In this document: positions 35,989 through 45,128 of the stretch, piece by piece
Layout of the letters: each line of letters opens with the position of its first letter
Position numbering within the stretch: the first letter of the stretch is position 1
Source: an uncultured Eubacteriales bacterium
Lineage (GTDB): Bacteria; Bacillota; Clostridia; Lachnospirales; Lachnospiraceae
DNA: 64,000 nt
NCBI GenBank assembly: GCA_949284175.1
Contig: CASDVE010000001.1
Location: forward strand, 186,001 to 250,000
Direction: 5' to 3'
Notes under the pieces: generated by a model
Database searches by the model: none
The model's input: the letters and a program-made list of their open reading frames with translations, nothing else
Told to the model about the DNA's origin: nothing
Translations under genes and position numbers: made by a program

Positions 35989-37140
35989 TTTATTCATCCT
36001 TTCTCTTAGTGCCATAAGACTTTGGTTACTGCTGTTTTCTTGTTTTTTAGTAAGTTTCGGTATTGGTACTGATACTTCTTCACTAAAAATTTCATCTTCT
36101 AAATCATCCAAATCATCCAACACAAGACTACGCCTCTTTTCATTTCTTTTTAATTGTCCTTCTTTAGCAAATCCAGACATTTTTTTGAATAAGGTAATTG
36201 GATAAGTTAAGCCACTGATTACTACAAGAGTTTCACCAGTATTGAACCCCTCAAATGAATTCATAGGATTTCCAACTAAACCTGCAATATCATTGATTTT
36301 AATGTCATCATCATCGTCCCCCCTATGTAAAATTGCGATATTTCCACAAACTCCATCATCTTCGATAGCAGCAAAAACACTTCCTTCTTTGATAGCTGAT
36401 AAGATATCATCTTTCTCCTGTGTCAGACTTTGTTTTTTATTTCCTTCTTTAAATCTGGACAAGCAAAGAACAAATGCCCCTTTGTCTCTCATCATTTTTT
36501 TCTTTTCAGAGCTATCAAAATTATTCTTATCTCCAACACTGTCATCGGATAAAAAAAGATCTATGCTTTCAACAAGAATTCTGTTCATCCGGTCATATCC
36601 TCCTCTTTTATCTATATTGGAATTATTATCTACAATGATTGTTGCACCAATCTGTTCTAAACGCATAACATGGATTCCTAGTTGATAGGCATTTGCTTGT
36701 TTTAATATTGCTTCATCTTCATATGGCATACAAATGATAGGCATGATAATTCTGTTTTGGTACCACTCTTTATTATACCCATCCAAATTTTCTTCCAAAT
36801 CTCCTGAAAGAATAGAAATTACAGCTTCCAACAATCCACTGCCAGTAGAACCAGCTCCACTCGCAACAACAAAAACAATTTCCTCATTTATATCCTGAAT
36901 TGCTTGTACAACTTCTAAATTAGAACTCAGACTTTCCATTCCCTTCTTAGTATCTCCTCCAAATCCGTCAAAACCTTTTAACTTTTTTATATTATGTCTC
37001 GGAATCTCTTTTCCAAGATATAATAGATCTTGTTCTGAACCATTAATGAACATTGTATCATAATCTTTTTTCCAAAATTCCTTTGCGATTTTACAACCAC
37101 AGTTTCCAATTCCAATTACTTTTACCTCTTCTTTTAACAT
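35974..37140 (-). CDS. tubZ: TubZ, tubulin/FtsZ-like partition GTPase
   Basis: 388 aa. N-terminal VIGIGNCGCKIAKEF nucleotide-binding strand-loop and the tubulin signature loop SGAGSTGSG (residues 94-102). The tail from 335 is basic and unstructured, as in TubZ, which uses it to bind TubR. TubZ polymers pull plasmid copies apart. Preceded by a winged-helix TubR gene and an iteron array: a complete type III partition locus, as on Clostridium phage c-st. Confidence 0.85.
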   Translation of the reverse strand: MLKEEVKVIGIGNCGCKIAKEFWKKDYDTMFINGSEQDLLYLGKEIPRHNIKKLKGFDGFGGDTKKGMESLSSNLEVVQAIQDINEEIVFVVASGAGSTGSGLLEAVISILSGDLEENLDGYNKEWYQNRIIMPIICMPYEDEAILKQANAYQLGIHVMRLEQIGATIIVDNNSNIDKRGGYDRMNRILVESIDLFLSDDSVGDKNNFDSSEKKKMMRDKGAFVLCLSRFKEGNKKQSLTQEKDDILSAIKEGSVFAAIEDDGVCGNIAILHRGDDDDDIKINDIAGLVGNPMNSFEGFNTGETLVVISGLTYPITLFKKMSGFAKEGQLKRNEKRRSLVLDDLDDLEDEIFSEEVSVPIPKLTKKQENSSNQSLMALRERMNKRKTK

Positions 37141-37156
37141 CGCTTTACTCCTCCTT

Positions 37157-37444
37157 TTATTTTAATGTACCTAATTCTTCTAATCCTTTGTCTGTTATAT
37201 AGTATGAATGAGCTTTTTCATCTTTTGCCCCATTTTTTATCAACTCATGTTTAATCAAAAAATAAATGTGATTCAAAATAGCACTTCTAGTTATCCCTAA
37301 TTCTTTTGTTAAATTCAAGCTATATATTGTTTCAGCACTTACTTTATCTATGCAATGATTTTGTTGCAATAGATATAGAATTAAATAATCAATTTTTGAT
37401 AATTTTAGAGATTCATCTTGTTTATCAAATTCTTTATTCTCCAT
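37157..37444 (-). CDS. tubR: TubR-like winged-helix DNA-binding protein
   Basis: 95 aa. 'SKIDYLILYLLQQNHCID', recognition helix region 'KELGITRSAILNHIYFLIKH' and wing 'SYYITDKGLEELG' form a classical winged helix. Size and place (16 bp before tubZ, directly after iterons) fit TubR, the centromere-binding adaptor. Confidence 0.75.
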   Translation of the reverse strand: MENKEFDKQDESLKLSKIDYLILYLLQQNHCIDKVSAETIYSLNLTKELGITRSAILNHIYFLIKHELIKNGAKDEKAHSYYITDKGLEELGTLK

Positions 37445-37502
37445 CTTATATTCTCCTTTTAAAAATATTAATAAATAGCAATGAATAGATGTTGTCTAAT
37501 AT

Positions 37503-37582
37503 AAACAGTTACAGACATATACAAACATATGAAAACAATAACTAACATTTACTGACACATACTAACAGAAATGAACAATTGA
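37503..37582. repeat. tubC centromere: eight 10-bp iterons
   Basis: Eight tandem 10-mers in perfect register: aaACAgttAC, agACAtatAC, aaACAtatga, aaACAataAC, taACAtttAC, tgACAcatAC, taACAgaaat, gaACAattga. The ACA at positions 3-5 is invariant. The array ends 58 bp upstream of tubR. Helical-turn spacing allows cooperative TubR binding on one DNA face. Confidence 0.75.
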
Positions 37583-37587
37583 AATCA

Positions 37588-37616
37588 AAAAAAGAGAAGT
37601 AAATAAATCTTCTCTT
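37588..37616 (-). terminator. Terminator separating the cas6 unit from tubC
   Basis: AAGAGAAG-N9-CTTCTCTT followed on the minus strand by TTTTTGATTT. It ends transcription from the 37.7-41 kb genes just before the centromere. Confidence 0.65.
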
Positions 37617-37636
37617 CTTTGTTACTAAATGCTTTA

Positions 37637-37720
37637 TTATTCTTTTAATTTTTTAATTATTTTTTCTATGTCCTCTTGTGGTATCTTCCCTTTATGTCTT
37701 TTATTTCTATTGTTTAACAA
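37637..37720 (-). CDS. Possible micro-protein
   Basis: 27 aa from TTG 37720, overlapping the end of the DUF2325 gene; ends KIPQEDIEKIIKKLKE. Composition looks coding but no Shine-Dalgarno stands out. Confidence 0.3.
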   Translation of the reverse strand: MLNNRNKRHKGKIPQEDIEKIIKKLKE

Positions 37721-39182
37721 TGTTATAAATCTCTAAAAGAGACAGCTCCACATTAACATTTTTTATATAGCCGACTTTAATGTCCGTTTCTCTTAAACTA
37801 TCAATAATCCCATAATATAATTTATGGGATAAGTAATCTGTAAAAAACAAAACTACATCTGCTCCCTTTAAAATAGAGTCTGGCATAGCATTTACATCAA
37901 CCCCAATAAATTTCCAATTAGTTAATTTTTGTTGCATTTTATTAATCCAATTTGGATGACCGCCAATAATAACTCCATTATATTTATTGATAGTATTTAT
38001 AATCTGATCAATGTCAATATCCTCTATTTCAAAATCGTTTTCTGTTTTTTGCTTATAAACAAAATCTCGAAGAGCAACTACTTCCTTTGAATGAGATTCT
38101 TTTTCTTCTAACTGTTTTTTTAATCTGGATATTTCTAATTTTAAATTCTCATTTTCTTTTAACAGAGATTGCTTTTCATTATCTTGTGCCGACTGCAACT
38201 CTGATTTTTTAGATCTTAAGTTTGAAATTTCTGATGCAAATTCTTTTAATTTGTTTTTCAATATATCTAATTCAACATACATAGTTTCCTTATTATTTTT
38301 GAAATATGTATGTTTAACCTCGTTATATATTTTTAACAACAACTTAATTTGTGTTGCTGCAAACATATAATCTTGGAAGTTTCCGTCAAAACATTTTCCA
38401 TCAATGTCTGGAGTAGTGCTTTTCAAAACATATGATGAGATTATTTCTCTAATCTCATTTTTTGATAGCTTTATGTCTCCAAATAACGAGACAGTATTTA
38501 AATTTTCCAAATCGTAAAGAAAAGCATATGGATTATTGTGGGATAATTTAATCCCTGTTACAACATCTTGTAAGTCCTTCGGAACCTCTTTTATTTTGTG
38601 GTCTATAGTTTCCAAAAGTGTTCCTTTAAAATCTTTTGAAGTAAATCGGTTACATTTATTAATACAAAAAGCCCATCGTGGAAGAAAGCCTTCGTTAATA
38701 AACCTATCAAAATTTTTTACTTTGTCTTCATCAAAAAGCTCTACTGTAAAAAATAGAGCTGCCGATGCATTTCCGTCTAATTCCTCGGAACTCAGTTTTT
38801 CAAAATATGATGATTCCTGTAAATAATAAATATATTCTAACATATCAACATATGTTTTATTTTTGAAGAAAGCATATGTTTTTTTATAGGCTTTTTTTAA
38901 TAAGTTAAAAATTTTTTTATCTAGATTTTCATCGTCGAAATTATAAGCATAAGAAATTAATCCTATTGCTTTTCTGTAATACTCTTCATAGATTAATTTC
39001 TTTTCTTGTCCCATTAGAAAATCATAGAATGGACTTTTAATAGCCTCCATATAGTAGGCTTCTTTGTTTTCTTTATATATGCGATCAATATCTTCATGAA
39101 TATTTTTATTGATTGCTAATGCCTCCGCATAAAACGGAGTAAAATTTATAGTTTTTTGTTCATCGGTTAAGTAAAATTTCAT
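37707..39182 (-). CDS. DUF2325 C-terminal protein with coiled coil
   Basis: 491 aa. Residues 1-300 helical; 310-370 coiled coil; from ~395 a Rossmann-like DUF2325 domain: NGVIIGGHPNWINKMQQ, GADVVLFFTDYLSHKLYYG, ELSLLEIYNIV. DUF2325 proteins are common on Firmicutes plasmids and phages and their role is unknown. It follows the Cas6-like gene with a 26-bp gap, so both are probably co-expressed. Confidence 0.75.
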   Translation of the reverse strand: MKFYLTDEQKTINFTPFYAEALAINKNIHEDIDRIYKENKEAYYMEAIKSPFYDFLMGQEKKLIYEEYYRKAIGLISYAYNFDDENLDKKIFNLLKKAYKKTYAFFKNKTYVDMLEYIYYLQESSYFEKLSSEELDGNASAALFFTVELFDEDKVKNFDRFINEGFLPRWAFCINKCNRFTSKDFKGTLLETIDHKIKEVPKDLQDVVTGIKLSHNNPYAFLYDLENLNTVSLFGDIKLSKNEIREIISSYVLKSTTPDIDGKCFDGNFQDYMFAATQIKLLLKIYNEVKHTYFKNNKETMYVELDILKNKLKEFASEISNLRSKKSELQSAQDNEKQSLLKENENLKLEISRLKKQLEEKESHSKEVVALRDFVYKQKTENDFEIEDIDIDQIINTINKYNGVIIGGHPNWINKMQQKLTNWKFIGVDVNAMPDSILKGADVVLFFTDYLSHKLYYGIIDSLRETDIKVGYIKNVNVELSLLEIYNIVKQ

Positions 39183-39208
39183 ATTTCTTTCACAGTTCCT
39201 CCTACTTA

Positions 39209-39955
39209 CTATTTAATATCATCATTATATCGATAACCCATAAACGAAGCACCACGACTGTTAAGATCTCCTAATCCTACTGCTAATGCCATATAGGCAA
39301 TTTCTTGTGCTTGTTTATTATTGGAAATTCGTAATTCAAACTTGTCTCCTGGTAATGTAATATTTTTGTAAGTAAACGGAACAATCCATTTACTTTTTAG
39401 CATAATTCCATCCCAAATTGGTAAACTTTCATCAGGTTCTTTTCCTGTAAAATTCCGATACTTCTTCCATAAATTCTTCTTTAACTGTTCCTCATATTCT
39501 TCAAATGACAAACATTCTCTCCAATAACAATGTTCTTGTGTTTTTACAATCACTGGCGTTATGGTATATAGTGTTTTTAAAGGTTTACAAGGAATTGTTT
39601 TAAAACTAGATTGCACCCCAATAAAATCGTTTGTAGTATGTCGTACAAAACTTTTAGATAAATATTGTGCCAACTGTTTATCTAAAGCGCGAACCCTAAA
39701 GGAATATACCTTATTTTCTTTATAATGCCCATCCTTTTCCATTGGATAAAGAAGATCTAACGTATATCCTTTTAATTTATTTTCTCCATGAAAACATTCA
39801 TATTCAGGATTTTTTACTAAAATGCTGTCAATGAAGTATACTAGATTTCTTCTAAGCGTCTTTATTTCTATCTCTTTTAATAAAGCAACTTTTGTTGTAA
39901 CTTCATAGACAATCATTTTAGTCTTCTTTTTTTCATTTGTATTATTTACATTCAT
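39209..39955 (-). CDS. cas6: Cas6-type CRISPR endoribonuclease, stand-alone
   Basis: 248 aa, full length. VYEVTTKVALLKEIEI, a candidate catalytic His in ECFHGENKLKGYTLDLLYP (~56), YSFRVRALDKQLAQYLSK, then NISNNKQAQEIAYMALA-like segment (RISNNKQAQEIAYMALAVG) and the glycine-rich loop GLGDLNSRGASFMGYR near the C-terminus. This matches clostridial type I-B Cas6 along its whole length. Cas6 cuts CRISPR repeats to make crRNA. No other cas gene or repeat array is in the window, so it may process an array elsewhere on the phage or host arrays, or act on another RNA. Confidence 0.82.
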   Translation of the reverse strand: MNVNNTNEKKKTKMIVYEVTTKVALLKEIEIKTLRRNLVYFIDSILVKNPEYECFHGENKLKGYTLDLLYPMEKDGHYKENKVYSFRVRALDKQLAQYLSKSFVRHTTNDFIGVQSSFKTIPCKPLKTLYTITPVIVKTQEHCYWRECLSFEEYEEQLKKNLWKKYRNFTGKEPDESLPIWDGIMLKSKWIVPFTYKNITLPGDKFELRISNNKQAQEIAYMALAVGLGDLNSRGASFMGYRYNDDIK

Positions 39956-39966
39956 AATTTTCCTCT

Positions 39967-40488
39967 CTATTTATATTCTTTCAACCATACTTCTGCATTG
40001 CTTACAATATTTTCTATACTTTTTAAGCTTGCTCTTTCCTCAATCCAAAATTTACTTGAATTGATAGAAAGAATCTTGTTTGCTGCTTCTTCCATATCGT
40101 CTACCTTTTTATTACGAGATAGACGATTCTCTTCTTTATGAGCACTGTTAGCCCATTCTTTCTTTTGAACTAAACACTCTTCCACATATTCCAGCGTATT
40201 TATACGAATTGTGGTAGCCCAAGCAATTTGTTTCTCACTTCCTGTTAATGGAGGAAGATTTCTTTTTTGACTTTTTTCTTGTGCCTCTCTATTTTCTTTT
40301 TCAATCTTCTCATTTCTTTCTTTTTCATAGCATATTGGACATAACTCTTTTTCCAGTTGTGCAATACGCCACTCTTGCCAGCCATCGAAATAATTTCTTT
40401 TCATTTTCCCATGAAAATTCTTCATTGGTGGCTTAATTTCCGTTTCTACCGAGTGTCCACATCTATGTGTAATTATTTCTTTTGACAT
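39967..40488 (-). CDS. Zinc-ribbon plasmid/phage protein
   Basis: 173 aa. N-terminal ITHRCGHSVETEI and ELCPICYEKERN form a zinc ribbon, then LTGSEKQIAWATTIR, a block seen in plasmid proteins of Firmicutes, and helices. 11 bp upstream of cas6, so same operon. Confidence 0.6.
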   Translation of the reverse strand: MSKEIITHRCGHSVETEIKPPMKNFHGKMKRNYFDGWQEWRIAQLEKELCPICYEKERNEKIEKENREAQEKSQKRNLPPLTGSEKQIAWATTIRINTLEYVEECLVQKKEWANSAHKEENRLSRNKKVDDMEEAANKILSINSSKFWIEERASLKSIENIVSNAEVWLKEYK

Positions 40489-40524
40489 AAAACCACTCCT
40501 TGTTTTATAATATGAGATTATTTA

Positions 40525-41037
40525 TTATCTAAATTTTGTGTTTGCTATTGAGAATTTCAATAGCTGTTTAGAAGAATATGAAGCCATAATACTAGCAAAG
40601 TTTTTGTTAAATATTTCCTTGTTAAACTCCTTGCTCAACTGGTCTTCCATACATTTTTTTAATTCTCTACTGAATCTAGTATTAAATGAAATCAATCTCA
40701 TAGCTTTAATAATTCCCGTAGTTGCTTCTGTCAAAATAATTTGAAACGGATATCCAGTACCCTCTTCAACATTTTCAACTGGTTTAAAGCTGCTATTGTT
40801 TGCCACAAAAGAAGCATCACTCACTTCAAACCCTTCAATTTTTGTGACAAAAAAGACAATATCTTTTAAGTAAACTAAATCTATTGATATTGATCCGTTT
40901 TTACAACCTTCAATTTCTTTTTCGGTTAAGTGATCCAGTGTCATAAATAACGTAAGACCACTTTCATCAGCTTGAATAAACATACCCTCTCTTTCAACAG
41001 GGTTCTTTTTACCTACTGCAAATTCAATCATATCCAT
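40525..41037 (-). CDS. Hypothetical protein
   Basis: 170 aa. Strand-rich N-terminus (GLTLFMTLDHLTEKEIEG), helical end (FSRELKKCMEDQL). First gene of the cas6 operon; AAAGGAG upstream. No family recognised. Confidence 0.55.
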   Translation of the reverse strand: MDMIEFAVGKKNPVEREGMFIQADESGLTLFMTLDHLTEKEIEGCKNGSISIDLVYLKDIVFFVTKIEGFEVSDASFVANNSSFKPVENVEEGTGYPFQIILTEATTGIIKAMRLISFNTRFSRELKKCMEDQLSKEFNKEIFNKNFASIMASYSSKQLLKFSIANTKFR

Positions 41038-41114
41038 TATATCTTCTCCTTTATATGGCTAATTTTATTATATCTTAACAATTATAATAACTATTTGTCA
41101 AACTTTAACAACAT

Positions 41115-41885
41115 TTACAGCCTTATTCTTGAATTTGCATATTTCCCATATTTCCTTATAATTTCCATACAAATTAATTCTTGTTTATTTAAAGGTCTTA
41201 CTTCACACCATCCTTCTTTTTCACTATAGATTTCCCAAACTAGAGTTCCATCATTTTTCTTAGAAACAATCCCACCCTCTTCGGCTCCTTCTATAACTGA
41301 ATAAGATGGATTTATAACCCTTCCAAAATCGAATACATTTCTTTCGCTGAATTGAAGTGTTTGCTCATCTATGATGAAAGTGTGTGTATAGCATTTTGTC
41401 CACCCACCTTCATCTTGAATGTCATCTGAATCAATATTCCAAGACGAAACCTTCTTCAACAACTCTTGTTTCTCTTTTTCTCTTTTTAATTTTTCTTGTC
41501 TTTGTTGTTGTCTTCTCACTTCCTCTTCTTCACGTTCTGTTTTTCTCTTTTCTTCAAGCTCTTTTTCACGTTTTAATTGCACAGTCATATAGTTGTCCCA
41601 TTCTTCATTTGAAAGAAACCATACTAAGCTACTTACACTGCCTAGTTCACCATCTGCTTCTCTTTCTGGAGATTCAGCACGGATCAAATCTATATAATCA
41701 CCAAGTGGTTTTACTCCAATGTCTCTAAACCACTCTCTATATTTAGTTTTTTCTTTCTCTGTAAATCTCCTAACAACAGATAAATAATTGCTGTTGGGGA
41801 ATATTGCTACAAAAGCCAAGTATGTTCCATTTTCGCCCCTTTTTGCCATTTCAATTAATTCTTTTTGCTTTTCTGATAACTTCAT
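41115..41885 (-). CDS. Hypothetical protein with charged coiled-coil centre
   Basis: 256 aa. N-terminal 'YLAFVAIFPNSNYLSVVRRF', central Arg/Glu/Gln coiled coil (~105-145), C-terminal strands (LVWEIYSEKEGWCEVRPL). Unknown family. Confidence 0.55.
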   Translation of the reverse strand: MKLSEKQKELIEMAKRGENGTYLAFVAIFPNSNYLSVVRRFTEKEKTKYREWFRDIGVKPLGDYIDLIRAESPEREADGELGSVSSLVWFLSNEEWDNYMTVQLKREKELEEKRKTEREEEEVRRQQQRQEKLKREKEKQELLKKVSSWNIDSDDIQDEGGWTKCYTHTFIIDEQTLQFSERNVFDFGRVINPSYSVIEGAEEGGIVSKKNDGTLVWEIYSEKEGWCEVRPLNKQELICMEIIRKYGKYANSRIRL

Positions 41886-41907
41886 TATTTTTTCCTTTCT
41901 TTTTTAT

Positions 41908-42510
41908 TTATAAAGAATTTTTCTTATTTTCTAATTGTTGCTCAATATCTCTTATCCTATTTATAATCCTCTCTTTTTCCTTCTCTAATTCTTCTTTTTC
42001 TTTAATCAAATCTTCTTGACTTAGCCCAACTGACGTGCTAGAGAGCAATTCCAACCCACTTTTATCTTCTATTTTATCATAGATAACTTTAGGAAAATGT
42101 TTTACATTTAGAACAGTTCCCTCTTCTGGATCGATCTGTGGATACTTAGCACTACCTCCTCTTCCTGGAAATCCACCTTTAATAACGATTACACCGTCTT
42201 CCAATCTTACAGCACCATCTCTACGCTGTCTTGAGCAAATTGGCAATGTTCCAATCCAAAGCGTTTGTGGGCTTCCAATTTCATCCAAATGTACATTAAG
42301 CTCTACTTCCTCTTCAATGCCATTACCTTTTTCTCCATATATATTTAACAATACGCCCTCTACAACCTCTTTATTTTCTAATTTAAATTTCCAATATGGG
42401 AATTCCCATTTGCCCCCTATTTCCTTTGCTTTTTTTACAAATATAGCATTATATGGAGAGTTCACTTTAATAAATTCATTTTCGATTAATACTTCAACTT
42501 TTTTTGTCAT
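41908..42510 (-). CDS. Hypothetical protein
   Basis: 200 aa from ATG 42510 (AAGGAGG upstream). 'FIKVNSPYNAIFVKKAKEIG' followed by GKWEFPYWKF recurs in plasmid-borne proteins of unknown role; ends in a coiled coil (LEKEKERIINRIRDIEQQL). Confidence 0.55.
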   Translation of the reverse strand: MTKKVEVLIENEFIKVNSPYNAIFVKKAKEIGGKWEFPYWKFKLENKEVVEGVLLNIYGEKGNGIEEEVELNVHLDEIGSPQTLWIGTLPICSRQRRDGAVRLEDGVIVIKGGFPGRGGSAKYPQIDPEEGTVLNVKHFPKVIYDKIEDKSGLELLSSTSVGLSQEDLIKEKEELEKEKERIINRIRDIEQQLENKKNSL

Positions 42511-42638
42511 TTTGAAAACCTCCTTATCATATGATATCATAATTTGTATTTCTTTTGCTCTTTTTTTTAAGTAATTCTACTGCTTCTGATTGTTTTCCTG
42601 GGGAAACTGGTAGGATTACTGCTTTACCAATTCCTTTG

Positions 42639-42743
42639 TCATCTAATAATGGGAAAATAAAAATTGGTGAAATTGAATAATTTTTGTTGATTATAATGCT
42701 GGCAACATCTATTATACTGAGGTTGCATCCATTGTTCTCTCAT
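42639..42743 (-). CDS. Possible small protein
   Basis: 34 aa, ATG 42743 with GGGAG 7 nt upstream: MREQWMQPQYNRCCQHYNQQ. The overlapping frame continues in a coding-like way (GIGKAVILPVSPGKQSEA) to 42538, which hints at a frameshifted longer gene. Confidence 0.3.
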   Translation of the reverse strand: MREQWMQPQYNRCCQHYNQQKLFNFTNFYFPIIR

Positions 42744-42841
42744 ACAAACACTCCCTTCTATATTAAAAATAGGATATATACTAAATATTTGGTACATATC
42801 CATGTTGATTTTTTTATAAAAATATGTTACAATCAATCTGT

Positions 42842-42864
42842 CAATATAAATAATATTTATATTG
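42842..42864. promoter_or_regulatory. 23-bp perfect palindrome
   Basis: CAATATAAATA-a-TATTTATATTG in a gene-free stretch. AT-only, so it could be an operator or a chance AT palindrome; no clear promoter spacing around it. Confidence 0.3.
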
Positions 42865-42910
42865 TGGATTGAAAATAATATTAAAATAGGATTTATGGTA
42901 ATTATTATAC

Positions 42911-42956
42911 CAAACAGAAAAAGATGGGGACATTGTTCTTCATCTTTTTCTGTTTG
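42911..42956. terminator. Strong hairpin after the 112-aa gene
   Basis: 16-bp perfect stem CAAACAGAAAAAGATG/CATCTTTTTCTGTTTG, 13 bp past the stop at 42969. The T-run is on the plus-strand side; on the minus strand the stem's own T-rich arm precedes TATAAT. Confidence 0.55.
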
Positions 42957-42968
42957 CTTTTTTATTTT

Positions 42969-43307
42969 TTAAAGTATTAAATCTTCTACGCTAATAATTT
43001 TAAAGTTAAGTCCTTCTCTTAGATCTTCGCATCTAAATATAATTTCAATTTTGATTTTTAGTTGCGGTTTTGATTTTTCTTCTAATGGGTTATAGTAAAG
43101 TGTTAGTTCTCCAGTTTCGATCCATTCGACAAACTCTTCAAATTCTTGTATGTTACTGATAGTAAAATATCCAAGTGATTCCATTTTTTTATCAAGTGTC
43201 ATAATGTCGAATTCATTATCAATCAATTCTTTTCGAACAGATTGTACGAATTCTTTTCTTTCGTTTGAAACTTTTTCTTCTATTTTTTTCGTTTGTCTTT
43301 TATTCAT
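42969..43307 (-). CDS. Hypothetical protein
   Basis: 112 aa, charged N-terminal helix, then strands (ELTLYYNPLEEKSKPQLKIK, IIFRCEDLREGLNF). Unknown family. Confidence 0.5.
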   Translation of the reverse strand: MNKRQTKKIEEKVSNERKEFVQSVRKELIDNEFDIMTLDKKMESLGYFTISNIQEFEEFVEWIETGELTLYYNPLEEKSKPQLKIKIEIIFRCEDLREGLNFKIISVEDLIL

Positions 43308-43391
43308 ATCTTTTACCTCTTCTTTTTATTTGTTTTTATTATATCATGAGTGACTATACAACCAAAGAACCATTTGATTGCATCTTATGTA

Positions 43392-43709
43392 TTAAATTTT
43401 TTTAATGTATTCATCATTTTCTTCTTCTTGATCATCTCTGTCCTCGAAATTGAGCATTATATAATCGTATAATATACCATATGAGGATTTTGATATAGAG
43501 TCTCGTGTGACTTGATGCCATCTTTTTTTATCATTCCATTTGAGGATTGAATAATAATCCTCATTTCCTTCTTCATTCAACAAAATGTTGACACGAAGAG
43601 TTTCCTCTTCCTCTACATTGGAAATATCTATTGTCAGACGAGATGGAGTCTTGTCTATTCTAAGACACTCCATCTCTAATAGTTTTAATAGAAATTCTGA
43701 TCTGGTCAT
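43392..43709 (-). CDS. Hypothetical acidic protein
   Basis: 105 aa; 'PSRLTIDISNVEEEETLRVN' then helix and an acidic tail. AAAGGAG upstream of ATG 43709. Unknown. Confidence 0.5.
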   Translation of the reverse strand: MTRSEFLLKLLEMECLRIDKTPSRLTIDISNVEEEETLRVNILLNEEGNEDYYSILKWNDKKRWHQVTRDSISKSSYGILYDYIMLNFEDRDDQEEENDEYIKKI

Positions 43710-43737
43710 TGTTTTTCTCCTTTATTTTTATTTCCAT

Positions 43738-44823
43738 TTATACTATATGCCAATATGGTTCATATCCAATGTCATCTAATTCCATAGGGCTAGATGAATC
43801 TAAATGTGAAGATTTATCTTTCCCTTGCATATAACTTACTATTTTATTCAATAATTCATATGCTGATGAACAATTGTGTTTATTCATTGGAATCGTAATT
43901 GGATCATATTTTATTTTTTCAAAATATGATCCATTATAGATATGGTTTAAGGCATCCTCTCTTGGGATACTGAATGGTTCAAGTTCCCATCCATCCTTAT
44001 TATAGTTCCATTTTAACATAATTCCAAGTTTATCATAAATATGATCCCACTCTTTACCATATCTAATATATGAAAATTTTAATCCATCAAATGAACAAAA
44101 ATCATATCCCATAAATAGTTCATTTTCAAGGTATATCTTATGAGCATACAAACCAATTGTATCCCCAATCATATTTGAAAAATATATTATTAATTTATTA
44201 TCATCATATAATATTTTTTCGAAAAATTTATCCCAGAGCAAATTATTGCCTGTGTCACCATCAAATTTAGGATTAAACTTAAAATCTAAATCACTAGTAC
44301 TACCTTCATATTCTTCTTGCCAAGCAAACATTTCATCATTTACATCATCTTCTTCTCCTGGTATAGGAAATGTTCTCTTAACATCTTCCTCAACTTCAGG
44401 ATCTGTTGAATTAATATTGATAAATGTTTTTCTTGTATCGTTATTGTAATTGTATTGGACATTGTATACAAGTTGAAATGTTTCAATATCATAAATAACA
44501 TCATTATAAGCAAATAGCTCTGGATCAATATCCACGCTTTTGACATAAGGAGGTTTTCTAAAAATATCTCTAAAAAATTCTATATCATCTAATGACATAG
44601 AATTTGCTTTTGATTTATACGGTTTCTCTATACAAACAGGTATATAATACCAATAATTTTTATACTTATACATTGGATATGTGTTAATAATTATATAATT
44701 ATCTTTTTTTTCTGCTATTCTCAGGAAATTAAAATCAGTTTCTTCTTCATACTGATCTCTTATAACTCCTAAGAAAAATTTATTAGATGTGACTGTTGTT
44801 TTAAATACTGTTGTACTACTCAT
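43738..44823 (-). CDS. Hypothetical aromatic-rich acidic protein
   Basis: 361 aa, rich in Tyr, Asp and Trp (MYKYKNYWYYIPVCIEKPYK). No motif recognised. Bounded by the hairpin at 44851, so probably its own unit. Confidence 0.55.
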   Translation of the reverse strand: MSSTTVFKTTVTSNKFFLGVIRDQYEEETDFNFLRIAEKKDNYIIINTYPMYKYKNYWYYIPVCIEKPYKSKANSMSLDDIEFFRDIFRKPPYVKSVDIDPELFAYNDVIYDIETFQLVYNVQYNYNNDTRKTFININSTDPEVEEDVKRTFPIPGEEDDVNDEMFAWQEEYEGSTSDLDFKFNPKFDGDTGNNLLWDKFFEKILYDDNKLIIYFSNMIGDTIGLYAHKIYLENELFMGYDFCSFDGLKFSYIRYGKEWDHIYDKLGIMLKWNYNKDGWELEPFSIPREDALNHIYNGSYFEKIKYDPITIPMNKHNCSSAYELLNKIVSYMQGKDKSSHLDSSSPMELDDIGYEPYWHIV

Positions 44824-44850
44824 ATTCGTTTCTCCTTCTCTTAATTATTT

Positions 44851-44912
44851 ATTAACTACATAGTAAAAGACACAACCTTAAACAAATGATTGTGTCTTCT
44901 GTATGTGGTTAA
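44851..44912 (-). terminator. Conserved hairpin family, copy 1
   Basis: Inner stem AAGACACAA/TTGTGTCTT followed by TTTAC on the minus strand, enclosed by an outer helix (AACCACATA with TATGTAGTT). Lies between a stop (44929) and a start (44823). Confidence 0.6.
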
Positions 44913-44928
44913 TTGTTATGGTTATTGC

Positions 44929-45105
44929 TTACCAACACATATATAAAGCATCTAACTTGTTTGCAAGTTTCTCAACGGCTTCACGTTTATGAGAATTTTC
45001 TTGCTTTCTGCCTTCATTGTCAAGCCATTCTTGTAAGACAGAATAGCAGAAATCAACCTCACTTCTAGTTTCAAAAAAAGAAGCCATGTTAAACTCATTG
45101 TTCAT
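44929..45105 (-). CDS. Small hypothetical protein
   Basis: 58 aa, ATG 45105 with AAAGGAGATG upstream: MNNEFNMASFFETRSEVDFC ... LDALYMCW. Good coding composition in an otherwise empty gap; helical. Confidence 0.6.
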   Translation of the reverse strand: MNNEFNMASFFETRSEVDFCYSVLQEWLDNEGRKQENSHKREAVEKLANKLDALYMCW

Positions 45106-45128
45106 TTTTTACATCTCCTTTTTGCATA

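Noticed and set aside
42800-42845. Sigma-A promoter TTGACA ... TATAAA
   Set aside because: The spacer is 20 bp, too long for a normal sigma-A promoter.
42860-42875. CRISPR repeat-like end GTGGATTGAAAAT near the cas6 operon
   Set aside because: Only one copy, no spacer-repeat periodicity nearby; no CRISPR array was found anywhere in the window.
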